From NCBI GenBank assembly GCA_022606425.2, contig JAHDVF020000450.1, positions 78,501-142,500 on the forward strand: 64,000 bases of DNA, in the 5' to 3' direction. Of this stretch, positions 10,388 to 21,905 are shown piece after piece. Made by a program: the position numbers and the translations under genes. Under the pieces are notes generated by a model that was given only the letters and a program-made list of their open reading frames with translations, did not search any database and was not told the origin of the DNA. Within the stretch, counting starts at the first letter, position 1, and each line of letters starts with the position of its first letter. This DNA comes from Lepidostoma basale (taxonomy: Eukaryota > Arthropoda > Insecta > Trichoptera > Lepidostomatidae).

Positions 10388-13300
10388 CTGGGAAAAAAAA
10401 TAATAAATTACATTTCATGTATATGATAGAGTGTCAAATGAAAATATAATAAATGAATACAAAGCTTCTTCTTCTTCTTGACACAGAAATCATGTCTCGT
10501 CGGATGATGAGGTCCAGCTGTCCCTCCATCTCTTAGGCGGTCTTCCAGGTGGGCGGTGTCCGGAGGGCATTTCATTAGCGGCTGTATATGCAAGTCTGTC
10601 ACCATCCATTCGGGCTACATGGTCCCTCCAGTATCTTCTTCTGGATCTACTGAACGATATCTTCTATTTCGCAGGTTTTTCTTATGTCTACGTTGCGGAC
10701 ACGACCTCGGAGGGTTTTTCCAGTAATTGATCTTAGGACCTTCATCTCCGATGTTCTTAGTAGTCCCTTGGTTCGCACAGTGTCAGCCCGCGTCTCTACA
10801 GCGTACGTCATGATAGGTCGCACGCATGTTTTATAGATTCTGATCTTGCTGTCGACACAATGTGCTTGTTCTTCCAGACCAGATACTTCAGGCATCCTGA
10901 CACGGCAGAGGCTTTACTGACTTGTTCACGTACTTCGGTATAAAGGTCATTTTGGCATATACAAAACGGTCACCAAGCCAATATTCACTAATACAGTACC
11001 CCAATCTGGGGCTATGCAGCTTTGAATCACATACAAAAACTTCAAATCCTGTAATATAAGGCTATCCGTTTATCGCTTGGTGCACCTTCATGGACCAGGA
11101 TCACACAACCGCACCTAAAATCGGGAATCGAGGAAAGTAAAGTCAAGATATACAAGGCATGCGTTCGCCCCATCATGACGTATGGAATAGAAGTCAGAGC
11201 CAATACCAATAGAACTAAGAACCTTTTTAGAGTAGTAGAAATGCGAACCCTACGCTCCATCGCAGGCAAAACCCTCAGAGATCGGATCAGAAATGAAATG
11301 ATAAGGCCTGTCTGTGGTGTTGAAGACATAGTAAAATGGGGAAGAAGCAGAAGGCGCCGAGAGACCACGTGGACCGCATGGAGAATACAAGAATTACAAA
11401 TATTGTTAAAGATGAAAACCCAAGCAGCAAGAGATTACCAGGAAGGCCACCAAAGAGATGGAGAGACTGATGGCTGGACATCATCATCCCAAGACAGCCC
11501 ACCGTCACAAACAGGTCATACGACCTAAACTAAGAGGAAGAAGAAGAACTTAATTGTAATAACTAACTAACTAACCATCACGCCATTTCTCCAGAGGGGT
11601 AAGCAGAGAGGATGGACTGCCACACTGTTCTATCCTGACTTAACTCTCACGCATCTTCGTCATTCACACACCGTGACACGCATGCTCGTTCATTGTTCTG
11701 ACTTCGAATATGGCTGCCTTTCAGTGATAAATTTTTGGCCATCCTTTGATTTCCTTGACATCTTTTTCCGTTCACGCTACTTGTTTATATATTTTAAACC
11801 ATTCTTCCCTCTTCCATTCGTTCCATATGGCTAAAGCATCTTAGTGACCCTTTCTTAATTTTATTTATAACGCATTTGTTCGCCTTGCATTCTTTTCAAG
11901 CTTCTTCGTTAGGTATTCTATTATGTATTGATTTTCCGCACATTCTTATTAGTGATCTAATTTCCGCGGCATTTATCCTACTTTCATCTTCCTTCTGCCA
12001 ACTCCAAGCTTCACTAGCGTGCATAAGGGTCGGCACTAGAACCTCATTGTGCACTGCCATCTTTACTTCAGTAGATATATATTTCAATTGTAAGATGTGG
12101 GTGTGTGTGTGTGTGTGTGTTTTTCCTCTTTCTTCATTCTTTGCGAGCCTTCTTCCCTCCACTGCTGGATATAGGCCTCTTCCAATATCCTCCACTCCTC
12201 TCTATCCTGCCCCCTTTGTATCCAAGATTTTCCAAACCTTTTGACAATATCATCAGTCCATCTCATCGGTGGCCTTCCGAAACTTCGCCTATTTGCCCAT
12301 GGTCTCCAACTGAGTATCCTGGGTGCCCATCTGTTGCCACCCTGTCTAGCCAAGTGTCCAGCCCATTGCCATTTCAATTTTGCCACTCGGTCCATGACGT
12401 CAGCAACCCTGGTGCGGCGTCTGATTTTTTCGTTCCTTATGCAGTCACGCAAGCTCACACCAAGTATCTGTCTTTCCATGGACCTCTGTGTACACTTGAG
12501 CCTGTGGACACTTTTTGCTGTAAGAGTTGTCGTCTCTAGTCCGTATGTCATCATGGGCAGTATACACATGTTGTGTACCTTTCTTTTGAGACAAACCGGT
12601 ATTTCATCATTTTCATGTGTTTGTACCCTATGCATTCCCCCATCATTCATCCAAAGAGTTGAAACATTGTACAGTTGTTGTTGGTAATTTTGGCATTTCA
12701 ACTGACAACATTTGGAGCTGGTAAAGTAGGAGCATTGCAACGCATGCCGGGCATTAGCTAGTGAGATAATAAAAAGGAATTACCGCTGATAGGAAGGTTC
12801 TGAGCGAGAGATAGGTGTGTGTCGCCCGTCCCGGGCGGGGTGTCCACCACGAGACAGTCGAGGGGGCCCCACGCCACCTGCCGCGTTAGCCGCTCCAGGG
12901 CCTGCATGACCATCAGCCCGCGCCACACCACCGCGCCCTCGCCTGACACCAGGAGACCCATCGACATGCTAAACAGAAAAATTCTACGTAGATACACTAC
13001 ATTTAAGAAATAACACTACATTCGAGAAATCACACTACATTCAAGAAATAACAATTCATTCAAGAAATAACACTACATTCAATAAATCACACTACATTCG
13101 AGAAACTACACTACATTCGAGAAATAACACTACATTTGTAGGTTATTGACCTCGCAGGCAAAGTACAAAATGCATGACCCACATAAATGGACATAATGGA
13201 CTTCGACTGCTGTACCAGCATATTTCATGATGAAATATATTGAACAAATAACCGAAAACACCTGACTTTGCACCTACAAATCACAATAATGAAATATGTT

Positions 13301-16300
13301 GAATGGCCAAAAGTGATGAATCAGGGCCCGGATTCATTCACACAGGTCACTAGAGCAGAGCATCGTATGCAAAGGGAAGCAAAGCATATAAAAGCGGTAC
13401 ATCCGACCACCCGATACGTCATTCCTTCTTGCGACTTCTAACCGACACGAGTCTACGCTGTCAAGTCTAAGTACAAAGAACCTCCGACTCTCCCACCGAG
13501 CTACGCTACTATCTATACTGCTACGCCACGTAACTTCCGACGAGTCTTCGCTCCAGCTGACCGAGGCTACTGCCCAGCGTGTCATCATCCTCTACTGCTC
13601 ACCGCCCGGACTCCGCCCCCGCTGCTATTCACGTCCAAGCGCACGCTCCATTACGAGTACATAATACTGTTAACGTATGATTACTTGTGATCTGCAATAA
13701 ACGCTGAAACTTCCACTGCTTTTAAGTCTCACCACATCCCCCAAACATTCAAGAAATAACACTACATTTAAGCTCACTTTGGGTTGTGGATTCAAATTTA
13801 AATAAATAGGATACTAAAAGGTGGCCGTGTTCGAAGTCAGAACAATCAACGAGCGTGCGTGTCACGCTGTATGAATGTAGCTGAGGCGCTAGTTATTTCG
13901 GAAAAGAGCAATGTGGTGGTCCGTTCTCTCTGCCTACCCCACCGGAGAATCGGCGAGATTAATCAAATAAGTATCAAATATGAATGTAGCGTCTGTTTTC
14001 TACACGTATATCAATAACTCCACGACGACATCCTTGGCAGAGTGGTAAAAACTACGACATACATATTCAAGGCGCGAGCGAACCAAGTTTACAAATAGAA
14101 CTTTAAGGGAAGTGGTATAATTATTAGATAAGAAATATTACCATTTAATCCCGTAATTTAAAAGGGGCTCCATCAGTTGGTCATCGTTGAGCATGGGTTC
14201 CCCGCTGATGTTCATCATGAGGGGGACGGAGGGGCCAAAAACATCAGCATCCAAGAGTCCAATTTCTTTATTCGGATCCACAACTTTCATGGCACAAGCG
14301 AGGTTCACTACAATTAATAGGTATTTTGGTTAATTATAATATAATTGTTGTTCTATAACTCAAAATCATCACAGCCAATAGAAATCGGGAAGCGGATTAT
14401 ACGGGACACTAGTCATTTAAAAAATATTTTATAAAAACAAAAGTATTTCACAATAGTACTTATAACAAACAAACAAACCATCACGCCGTTTCTCCGCAGG
14501 GGTAGGCAGAGAGAATTGACCGCCACACTACTCTATCCTGGCAAACCTCTCTAGCTTCCTCCACATTCATACAACGAGTCATACACGCACGTCGATTCCT
14601 CCGACTTCTAACATGACCAACCTTTAAAATTTGATTAATTTGGTCAAGCCATGTTTTCCTCGGTCTGACTCGACTTCGTATCCCATTTACATCATTAACG
14701 TATACTTTCTCCATCCATGCGTTCCATATGTCCCAACCAACGCAGCGATCCTTTCATAATTTTGTTCATAATACCTTCTTCCGCTCTACATTTATTTCTT
14801 ATATCAGCATTTGAGATTCTGTCGTATATCGTTCTACCACACATACGTCTTAGGGACCTCATCTCTACCGCATTTATTCTACTCTCATCCTTCTTCTGCC
14901 AGTTCCATGCTTCGCTTCCATACATTAGGGTTGGGACCAGAACTCCATTTTGAACGGCCGTTTTCGCTTTCATTGATAAATTCTTGTTTCCAATAACCAT
15001 TTTTAAAGCTCCATTCACTTTGTTACCTGCACCAACCCTTCTTTCGACGTCACTATCCGTTCGGCCATCTGCTGTGAACCATCACCTTTGACTTTCCGAC
15101 ATTCATCATTAAATCATTTGACTTGCATACCTCATACATTCTCGACACCAAGACTTGTAATTCGTCCGCACTATCCGCAACGAGAACGGCATCATAGTAC
15201 TTATAATGCAAACAAAAATTCAAATCTGTCACAATGACATTGGGCGTTTAGTTCACATTTGCGCCACCGCCAACATACGTTTGTGGCTCTATAGTCGTGT
15301 CATAAAGTTTCAGGTTTGCAATAAAGCACCCGCAGCCTAGTTCATACTCATAAAACATTGTCGTTAATTTTATTTTACTGTGAAAAAGTGTATTTAATAA
15401 TGGATAAACGCAAACGAGCCGTACTTTCAATTGAACAATAACTCTAAATAATTCAAAAGTTTGAAAATATTGCAACCGTTAAATATTTATTGAATCAATA
15501 TAATGTTGGTGATCAAACTGTACGGGACATCATTAATAAAAAGAGAAAAATGATATCTCAATAGAGACGAAGATGCAAATTGGAAACAGAATATGGAGGT
15601 CGAGGCGTTTTCAGGACTTATGACCTGTCAATGGTTGGGTTAAGCGCACGCTTTATGTAATACAACATTCCCCATTCCGCCCTTCTTACGACCACCAGGT
15701 CTGCCAAATTTTTGGAAGATGTATATAAGCTACAATGTCACACCACGCTTCACATTTTTTAGGAGCAGACTCAAAAGTGGTACTGTGATATGGAGTCCTC
15801 ACGAGGCGAGATATTCCATTAACCCTTAACGTACCGTGTTCAAAACAAAACGCTTGCTCCCATGTGGTAAGTTCAGTTTACCGCTAACTTTATCTAAATA
15901 TCAAGCATATGACTAGATGAATCAAAATTTAATTTATGTCATCTTGTAGGGAATTTCATTAGGAATAGATCGATATCTATAACATACATGAATTATTTGA
16001 AAAACATATCATTATTAATTTTTTTCTGGAACCATGCGATTTCTGATATGTAATGCGTCATAGCATACGAATGACTGGACACGCAGGTAAAGACAAGCGC
16101 CGCGCGGCGGCCGGTGCGGCTAGACTTTACGAGATTTTACGTATGATAAAGGCACCTAGGCAAAATGTATAGTACGTTCAAGACAACGAGTACGTATTAA
16201 TATTTGTCCCTTTTGGTAAAGTGTTAATATTTTCACAGTTCTGATATTATTAAGTTGCGTCCTGCGTTTCCGTCTACAGTCGGTATTATTACGTACATAT

Positions 16301-17353
16301 TGAAAAAGCCAAAGATATAATTTATAATACGTTCAAAACAGCGAGTAAGTATTTGTCACTTTGATAAAGTTGTAAATATTAGCAAAACAAATTCTACCTT
16401 AACACGAATGAAGGTGAGGGCAGTCTTAGAAAATATTTTTTTTTGGGATGAAGGAAGTAATTTTTTGCTTTTTTTTATTACGAAATATTGAAAACACTTC
16501 AATGGAGGATTACAATTTTTTTATAATATTAGGGTCCATAGGTTTTAAGAAAATCAACTTTAAATTGGCAGTGGAAACTCAATTTACCACATGGCAACGC
16601 GACGGTTAAGCTGGAGAGGGTTCAGAAAAAAATTCTGAGGTATCTCTACATGAGAGAGTATGGTAGTTATCCGTGGCTCTATCCCACGGCATTTCTATTA
16701 GGAATGCTCGGAACCAATTATTTACAGCTTTGAAGAGATGGGTATCTCATTATCCATTTCTTTAAATTAATCAGGGGATATTTCGAGAACTCGGCCGTGC
16801 TAGAGGGTGTTGGTCTTGATAGATTTCTCCGACAGCGACAGAACAGATTGTTTTACCTACCAGCCATCAGAACCAATCTGCCTCTGGTGACACCGGTGGG
16901 AAGAGCAATTAGTCTGCTGACTGCTGTCTCCTCGGAGATCGACGTCTTTCATATTAGTGAAGATACGTTCAGGAGAAAAATACTCTCGACTTTAGAAAGT
17001 ATCTTGTCTTCCTAATGTCAAACCATCTCTAATGCGTTCCTGGTACTATGTTGTGTTTTTATAATATTTTATCTGTACTCAATAGATGCCTTAAACATTT
17101 TCCTGTTTGTAATGTCTTTTGAGTTAATAAACTGATTTTATTTTATTTGATTTGAACACTAATGCCAAACATCTCCCAGAAGTGAATAAACTATACCTGC
17201 TGTGGTCGTTTTCCCTACTCCGCCCTTGCCTGAAGCAACCAGAAGAATGTGTTTCACATCCGGAATGGGAAGTCTCTTGGGTAACCCCTTAGCCATAATC
17301 TCTGCTCGCCGCTTCTCCAAGTGCTCAGTTTTTTTACTGGCAACATTTGAGGC
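10020..17353 (-). CDS. NUBPL: NUBPL/Ind1, mitochondrial iron-sulfur carrier for complex I (partial, four exons)
   Basis: P-loop NTPase of the Mrp/NUBPL family. Known family members carry a 4Fe-4S cluster for mitochondrial complex I assembly. Four exons join in phase: 17353-17197, 14307-14142, 12968-12784 and 10387-10020 (stop TAA 10022-10020), about 291 residues. All introns have GT-AG borders. The Walker A loop [13 protein letters not shown] spans the first junction, followed by [47 protein letters not shown] and the cluster-binding pair CTSC near VENMAYSRC. The wording (VTTP-AAIQV, PIFG-VENM) is closest to insect NUBPL. The exon with the start codon and mitochondrial presequence was not found for certain; the family is usually about 290-320 residues. 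The introns are full of LINEs, a solo LTR and a minisatellite, but the exons are intact, so the gene looks functional. Confidence 0.93.
10466..10925 (-). mobile_element. LINE-B2 3' fragment in NUBPL intron 3
   Basis: Minus-strand frames give [20 protein letters not shown], then [20 protein letters not shown] and [14 protein letters not shown], ending in a GAA-rich tail (10471-10482). Frameshifted. Confidence 0.7.
11065..11552 (+). mobile_element. LINE-B2 3' fragment
   Basis: The frame contains [40 protein letters not shown] and [20 protein letters not shown], then a frameshifted end and a GAAGAA tail. It is the inverted partner of the 10466 copy. Confidence 0.7.
11563..12065 (-). mobile_element. 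LINE-A 3' fragment
   Basis: Tail of TAAC repeats at 11563-11576. Minus-strand frames match [16 protein letters not shown] and [20 protein letters not shown] of LINE-A, heavily mutated. The 5' side ends near 12065, beside a GT microsatellite. Confidence 0.7.
12085..12645 (-). mobile_element. LINE-B copy in NUBPL intron 3
   Basis: The minus-strand frame includes [72 protein letters not shown] and [12 protein letters not shown], then a GT/CA microsatellite tail (12095-12121). Very similar to the 8757 copy but in the other orientation. Confidence 0.85.
12784..12968 (-). CDS. NUBPL: NUBPL third supported exon
   Basis: The acceptor TTTAG precedes C at 12968. Encodes (C)[20 protein letters not shown], then [31 protein letters not shown] and AQNLPIS. 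Donor GT at 12783-12782. Contains the Walker B/switch region [11 protein letters not shown] 19-bp tandem array begins only about 20 bases upstream of its acceptor. Confidence 0.92.
12989..13136. repeat. 19-bp minisatellite, about eight units, split by a solo LTR
   Basis: Tandem units like AGAAATAACACTACATTCG, 19 bp each, with point changes. One further unit resumes at 13745-13772 after the LTR, so the LTR inserted into the array. The array starts about 20 bp from the 3' splice site of a NUBPL exon. Confidence 0.85.
13137..13744 (+). mobile_element. Solo LTR of an LTR retrotransposon
   Basis: A 608-bp insertion inside a minisatellite unit, starting TGTAGG and ending near CCCCCA. It is flanked by ACATT on both sides (13132-13136 and 13745-13749). 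It has a TATA box TATAAAAG at 13387-13394 and a poly(A) signal AATAAA at 13696-13701, in the U3-R-U5 order expected of an LTR. No internal region is present. Its promoter points antisense to NUBPL. The exact 3' base is uncertain by one or two. Confidence 0.75.
13815..13965 (+). mobile_element. LINE-A extreme 3' fragment
   Basis: About 150 bp matching the last segment of LINE-A on the plus strand, including CACGCTGTATGAATGTAG and CTCTCTGCCTACCCC. It lacks the TTAG tail. Confidence 0.55.
14142..14307 (-). CDS. NUBPL: NUBPL second supported exon
   Basis: Acceptor TAG, then TG AAC CTC. Encodes [33 protein letters not shown] and [22 protein letters not shown](C). Donor GT at 14141-14140. [11 protein letters not shown] is the conserved P-loop-distal motif of the family. 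Enters in phase 1, leaves in phase 2. Confidence 0.93.
14462..15190 (-). mobile_element. LINE-A copy in NUBPL intron
   Basis: Starts with an AAC-rich tail at 14462. Minus-strand frames encode [60 protein letters not shown] and [20 protein letters not shown], ending [10 protein letters not shown]. The 5' end stops near 15190 within the YADD region. One frameshift near 14700. Confidence 0.85.
15400..15561 (+). mobile_element. pogo/Tigger-like transposase N-terminus (relic)
   Basis: ATG at 15400 starts [13 protein letters not shown]. After a stop, [20 protein letters not shown] and [12 protein letters not shown] follow. This is the CENP-B/pogo-type helix-turn-helix. Only the first 50 or so residues survive. 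Confidence 0.7.
15553..15735. repeat. Dispersed 180-bp repeat, copy 1
   Basis: Runs from TCTCAATAGAGACGAAGATG through GGACTTATGACCTGTCA and GGTTGGGTTAAGCGCACGC to TTTTTGGA. A diverged direct copy is at 46452-46630. No coding frame is conserved and the class is unknown. Confidence 0.7.
15772..17155 (+). mobile_element. LINE-E copy, split by a TTAA element
   Basis: Left piece 15772-15822 and right piece 16606-17155 join cleanly at TTAA to read ...[20 protein letters not shown] and [18 protein letters not shown], then [27 protein letters not shown] and [16 protein letters not shown], stop. The 3' end is TTTTATTTGATTTGA, about 40 bp from the NUBPL exon at 17197. Confidence 0.8.
15823..16605. mobile_element. 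TTAA (piggyBac-type) MITE inserted in LINE-E
   Basis: A 783-bp insert flanked by TTAA on both sides (15819-15822 and 16606-16609). Imperfect terminal repeats share the block CCATGTGGTAA near each end. The undisrupted LINE-E sequence at about 50760-50815 shows that the empty site had one TTAA. Confidence 0.85.
17197..17353 (-). CDS. NUBPL: NUBPL Walker A exon (first exon found)
   Basis: Acceptor CAG, then GCC TCA AAT. Encodes [40 protein letters not shown] and [12 protein letters not shown] plus one base. Donor G|GTATAG. The MAKGLPKR segment matches the conserved start of mature NUBPL, so only a short presequence exon should be missing upstream. Confidence 0.93.
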
Positions 17354-17639
17354 CTGAAAACGAAATTTTTGGTAAAAAAACTTCTGATTTTAAAAAAATG
17401 TTTCATTGTTATAAGAGATTTTTAAGTAACTAGACCAGAGTTTCCCAGAGTTTCAAAACAGCTAAATTTCATGCGCTTTCAATTGTAATGTGCGAAAAAT
17501 TGCAGCACACATGGCAGAATGATTGGAACATCTCCAGTCAGTCCAAAGGGTAAATGTATTCGAAACTTCAGCCCGATGTCCTGTCGACGCCCTGGTATAA
17601 TAAACTAAAATTAAATAAATTTGAAACCAGCTCGATTTG

Positions 17640-18330
17640 TAGAATGCGCATCACAGAGCATTTGAGATTCTGTCGTAACGGCATCGTCCGCGTAAAGCAG
17701 ACAATTTACAGACAGATCACTCATCTTAGCACCAGCATTTATACCTTTAAGTTCTTTCATCTTTTTCTTCTTTTTGTCCTGTCACACCTCCGTGGTGCAT
17801 AGGGCCTCAAGGAATCTTCTCCACCCGACTCAATCGCATGCCTGATGCTTAACATCATCCCAAGTGAGGCCTGCCGCCTTAACCTCGTCCTGCAGGGCTC
17901 TTCTCCAGGTGGCTCTAGGTCTGCCTCGCTTTCTCTTTCCCCCCATAGGGGACCAGTCTAGTGCGCCCTGAGCGATGCAGGCTGAGTTCCGTCTCAGAGT
18001 GTGACCGATCCACTGCCATTTGCGCCTAGCGACTTGTTCTCTAATTGGCTTTTCACCTGCCATGGTCCAGAGAACGGCATTTGAGACTGTTTGGGGCCAA
18101 TAGATTTAGAATATTGAGCGAAGGCACCTATTTATTAACACCTGGAGTTTACCAATAACGTCAGCGGGAAAATTCCAAGTCTCACATCCGTACAGCAGTA
18201 CGCTTTTAACGCTACTGCTGAATACTTGGAGCTTGAGCTTTCTCGAAATGATACCGGAGCGCCATACAGGGCGAAGCTTAGTTCTTTCATACACTAGTCC
18301 ATATACAGATTGAACTTCAATTCAACAAGA
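17640..18330 (-). mobile_element. LINE-A RT fragment, split by LINE-C
   Basis: Minus-strand pieces read FNLYMD before the insert and MKELKGINAGAKMSDLSVNC, LLYADDAV after it (17653-17760). This is the RT palm with the catalytic YADD box. The two parts are separated by LINE-C and flanked by an 11-bp duplication. Confidence 0.8.
17761..18279 (-). mobile_element. LINE-C 5'-truncated insertion with 11-bp TSD
   Basis: Encodes LRPVWRSGIISRKLKLQVFS, LLYGCETWNF, REQVARRKWQWIGHTLRRNS and GKRKRGRPRATWRRALQDEV. The 3' tail is rich in AAGAAG. Target-site duplication AGTTCTTTCAT (17750-17760 and 18280-18290). Other copies are at 43675-44140 and 55887-56494. Confidence 0.88.
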
Positions 18331-18499
18331 ACAATATTATTTTTATTATATTTTGCATTCAACAGTTCAACTGTTCTCATATTTTTCTGTCTTCTTGATC
18401 AGCTTCAGGAGCTCCGGTTACTTCATAACATATTTGTGAAGCGAGCATTTATTCCAAATAGGACATTTCTGGACCAACTGGGACAGAGTTTCTAAACCG

Positions 18500-19290
18500 G
18501 ATACATGTGTTGTCAAGGATGTATGAGGCATGCAAAAAGAGTGACTTGGTGATGAATGTGTCTAAATCTAAAGTGATGCTTTTTGAGAAAGAATAATGTA
18601 TGACGATTTGTGATATAAGTGCGATGGGCGAGAAATTGGAGCAAGATACCGAATTTACATATCTGGGAAGCATGTTTACAAGAGACGGAAAAATGGAGAA
18701 ACACATCGAAAGAAGGGTTGGTGCTGGGAATAAAATAAATGGCGCACTCAAAGTCATTACTGCAAATAGAAATATATCCACAGAAGCAAAGATGGCAGTA
18801 CACAATGGAGTTCTAGTGCCAACCCTCATGAATGGAAGTGAAGCTTGGAGCTGGCAAAAGAAGGATGAAAGCAGGATAAACGCCGTAGAAACGCGATCAC
18901 TAAGAAGAATGTGCGGGAAAACGTTGTATGATAGAATACCGAATGACGAAATAAGAAAGAAATGTAAGGCAGATGACTGCATCATGGATAAAATTAAAAA
19001 AGGATCCCTGAGATGGTTTGGACATATGGAACGAATGGATGAGAGTAGATTGGTTAAAATGTTGTACACAAGCAGCGCGAGTGGGAAAAGAAGCCGAGGA
19101 CGACCGAGGAAAACATGGCATGACCAAATTAATCAATTACTAAAAGGCGGCCACATTCGAATGCATGGTACGATGTATGAATGTAGAGGAAGCCCGAGAG
19201 GTGTGCCAGGGCAGAGCATTGTGGCGATCCATCCTCTCTGCCTACCCCTCCGGAGATATGGCGTGATGGTTAGTTAGTTAGTTAGTTAGA
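18500..19290 (+). mobile_element. LINE-A copy with nearly intact 225-codon frame
   Basis: The frame 18600-19277 reads [96 protein letters not shown] and RGRPRKTWHDQINQLLKGGH. The 3' end is CGTGATGG followed by TTAG repeats (19267-19288). 5'-truncated, without YADD. Confidence 0.88.
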
Positions 19291-20424
19291 CATGTCCCGG
19301 TGTACCGGGACGTATGGCAACCCTACTCTACGTCGATACGCAATAAATATTTATTATGTCAATAAAAATATTCATTGAAATTATTTTATTTTATGATGTG
19401 AACTGTTTAGTCATCAATTTGAAATATTTCCAAGTGTAAAATACATAATCCGACTGCGCCAAAATAAATTTTGTAAAATATTTTAAAAATACGTATTTTT
19501 CAAAATAAAAATATAAAATTAATCCTTGATTTTATTAACAACATTCAATGCTGATAAATACTCAAATTATTTCACATTTATGACATAAATTGTACGTTCA
19601 TAAGCTATGTAGCTACTGCATTAGTAATATAAAATAATAGAAAATTAAACTTGTATCGATAACGAGAATTATAATTATATACATATCAATAAAAGTAAGC
19701 GAGATAATACTTACATGTCTAATGGATTGAAAGTTGTTGCATAAAAATATTGATAAAAGTTTTTGATTTACGATTTTTATACTCATTATTAGAATATAAA
19801 TTGAATGAATTTGTTATCAATGTTTTGAATAAAATATAACAACTTGTTTTGTAGTTGCCGATGCAATTCTTTCCAAGAACTGTCACTGTCAGTGTTATCT
19901 ATGGTAAAAAAAAACTTTATATAGGAATTTGTGTCGTACTGCCTCCAGACTCGAAGAATGCGTAGTGTCGGCAAGCTACCACATGTGAGGTTATTAAGAG
20001 TAAACTATGGCCACACCGGAGTACCTGGGTAGGCGCGAAGACACAGTTCGTTTGTGATCACGCCCTGTGGCGCGAACCCTATAGTTTGGCCGGTCTCTTT
20101 GTTAGGAGCTATTTGTCGTCACGGGGTGAAAAATATTAATTTAATCGAATTCTTCCCCGATCTCGCAATGTCAACATTGTGTAATTTGAGATATGTTCCG
20201 GGATGTATTATGATTTGAGATTGAAACCAATATTTACTATTCAAAATTACCTTTAATTAAACAAACATACAATACAAAAGAAAAAGCAAGATTTCTTCTT
20301 CAGATTATCGCCGAGCCAGGGAGATGTCGTCTAACCGGAGTCCGGAGTGTAACTCTCGCGGCTTCGCTCCACACAGCCCACCTAGTTGAAAATCCGCAGG
20401 GTGGGGGGTTGAGATCACGCCCCC
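19291..20424. other. Non-coding stretch
   Basis: AT-rich to about 19980, then moderate GC. I see no convincing gene. ACCGGGACGTATGGCAACCC at 19309-19328 resembles a hAT-type MITE end, but no partner end was found. Confidence 0.3.
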
Positions 20425-20711
20425 CACTCACAAAATTGTCACTATTATTGTTTTTCATAGTCTTATCACTAATTAAAATTAAACTTAACTAAGATTAAAC
20501 AAGCCTCCAGAGAGAAAACGTGTTTTCTGCCATGTAAAAGTTGTTTAGTGCAATCTCATTGAGTATGCCATGAAATATGGCTATATCAATTTAGTACGCC
20601 ATATATGTTGGTTTCCCAGGTGTCACCCTAGCCTCCGACCCTAGCACTTCGATGTGGCCGTACCTAAATAGTCGAGGCTTGCGAAAGTTTGCCGTTGCTT
20701 CCCGCCCTTAA

Positions 20712-21187
20712 GGTGGTGATAGACGTACGAACTTAAAGTCTGCGGTTTTTAAGATCGCGAACTTACTTGACTCGACGTCGGCGATACACGCGCCAACTTA
20801 GGTGATAGACGTACGAACTTAAAGTCTGCGGTTTTTAAGATCGCGAACTTACTTGACTCGACGTCGGCGATACACGCGCCAACTTACTCATACCGTATCG
20901 CGATGTCGTCCACTGAAGAAGCTTTGTGTTATTTAGGAATTATATCGTATTACATTTCAAAAACTAAAAACAATAGACGAAGGCGAAAGAAACAAAATGG
21001 CGGCTCGCGGCTCGCAGTGCTGCCACACGTACGAGCCAAGACGAGCTACGAGTAAGATTTCAAACCGGTTGGATCGCCGACGAACTTACTCGGCGGTTTT
21101 AAAGTACGCGTACTTACGGTGACACACGAGCGAAAAAGGTCGTCGAGCCATAAGTACGCGTACTTGCTCGCCCGTCTATCACCCACT
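20712..21187. mobile_element. MITE with TTAA/TAA flanks and an 86-bp tandem duplication
   Basis: A 476-bp element starting GGTGGTGATAGACG and ending CGTCTATCACCCACT, flanked by TTAA at 20708-20711 and 21188-21191. The inner part of the left end is duplicated exactly (20715-20800 and 20801-20886). The TTAA flank could mean piggyBac, or a TAA duplication of PIF/Harbinger. Confidence 0.75.
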
Positions 21188-21905
21188 TTAAGTATTACTA
21201 TGCTCTTGAATGTTTTCTTCAACCGATAGTGCACTCCAAACAAATATTGGCGCCACAGTTCCATTACTGTTGTTGAGCGAAATCGCTGTTTCGGCTTAAG
21301 GTAGCCCGTCCCCCGCTCTGTGTTTCAGTGAACGTCGACGTGTGCGGATGTCTTACTTTGTTCTGTGTGATTTTAAGTGCTTTTTAGGAATGGATTGTTA
21401 AACTAGAGGTAACTATTGATTAATTGTATTATTATAATCCAGCAAAATACTTGTAAAGGCTCCGGGATACTGTTTTAAAGAACATCATTTTGAAAACCAC
21501 AAAAAAACGCATAAATTGACTTTGGATAGTCTTAAAGTCTAGAGTCACGCCGGGTCACGTCATGATTTAGGTCTTAAAATATTTTCGCATCATATTAGTT
21601 TGTTGAGAACATAGTCGTTTTTTGCTATTATGTGCTAGAATAAAGATTTATATATTTTTTATTTATAGGTGCCCGGATTTCGCGAAAGTCATTATTTGAA
21701 TTTTGGCGTTCTACCCCGTTCAAATGCAAATTAAACGAAGTTATAATGTTTGCAAAGTCAAGATTTGTTAATTTCGTACTCAAACAAGATTAAGAGAAGC
21801 CCTTAAAGATCTTTCTGAAAAGGGAATGCGAAAAGATTCGTTCGAAATGGCTTCGTAAAAATAGACAATTACATTTATTTTTAAGTGCACACGAGGATTG
21901 GTTAA

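Noticed and set aside
12099..12121. GT microsatellite as a regulatory site
   Set aside because: It directly follows the LINE-B stop codon on the minus strand and is best explained as its tail.
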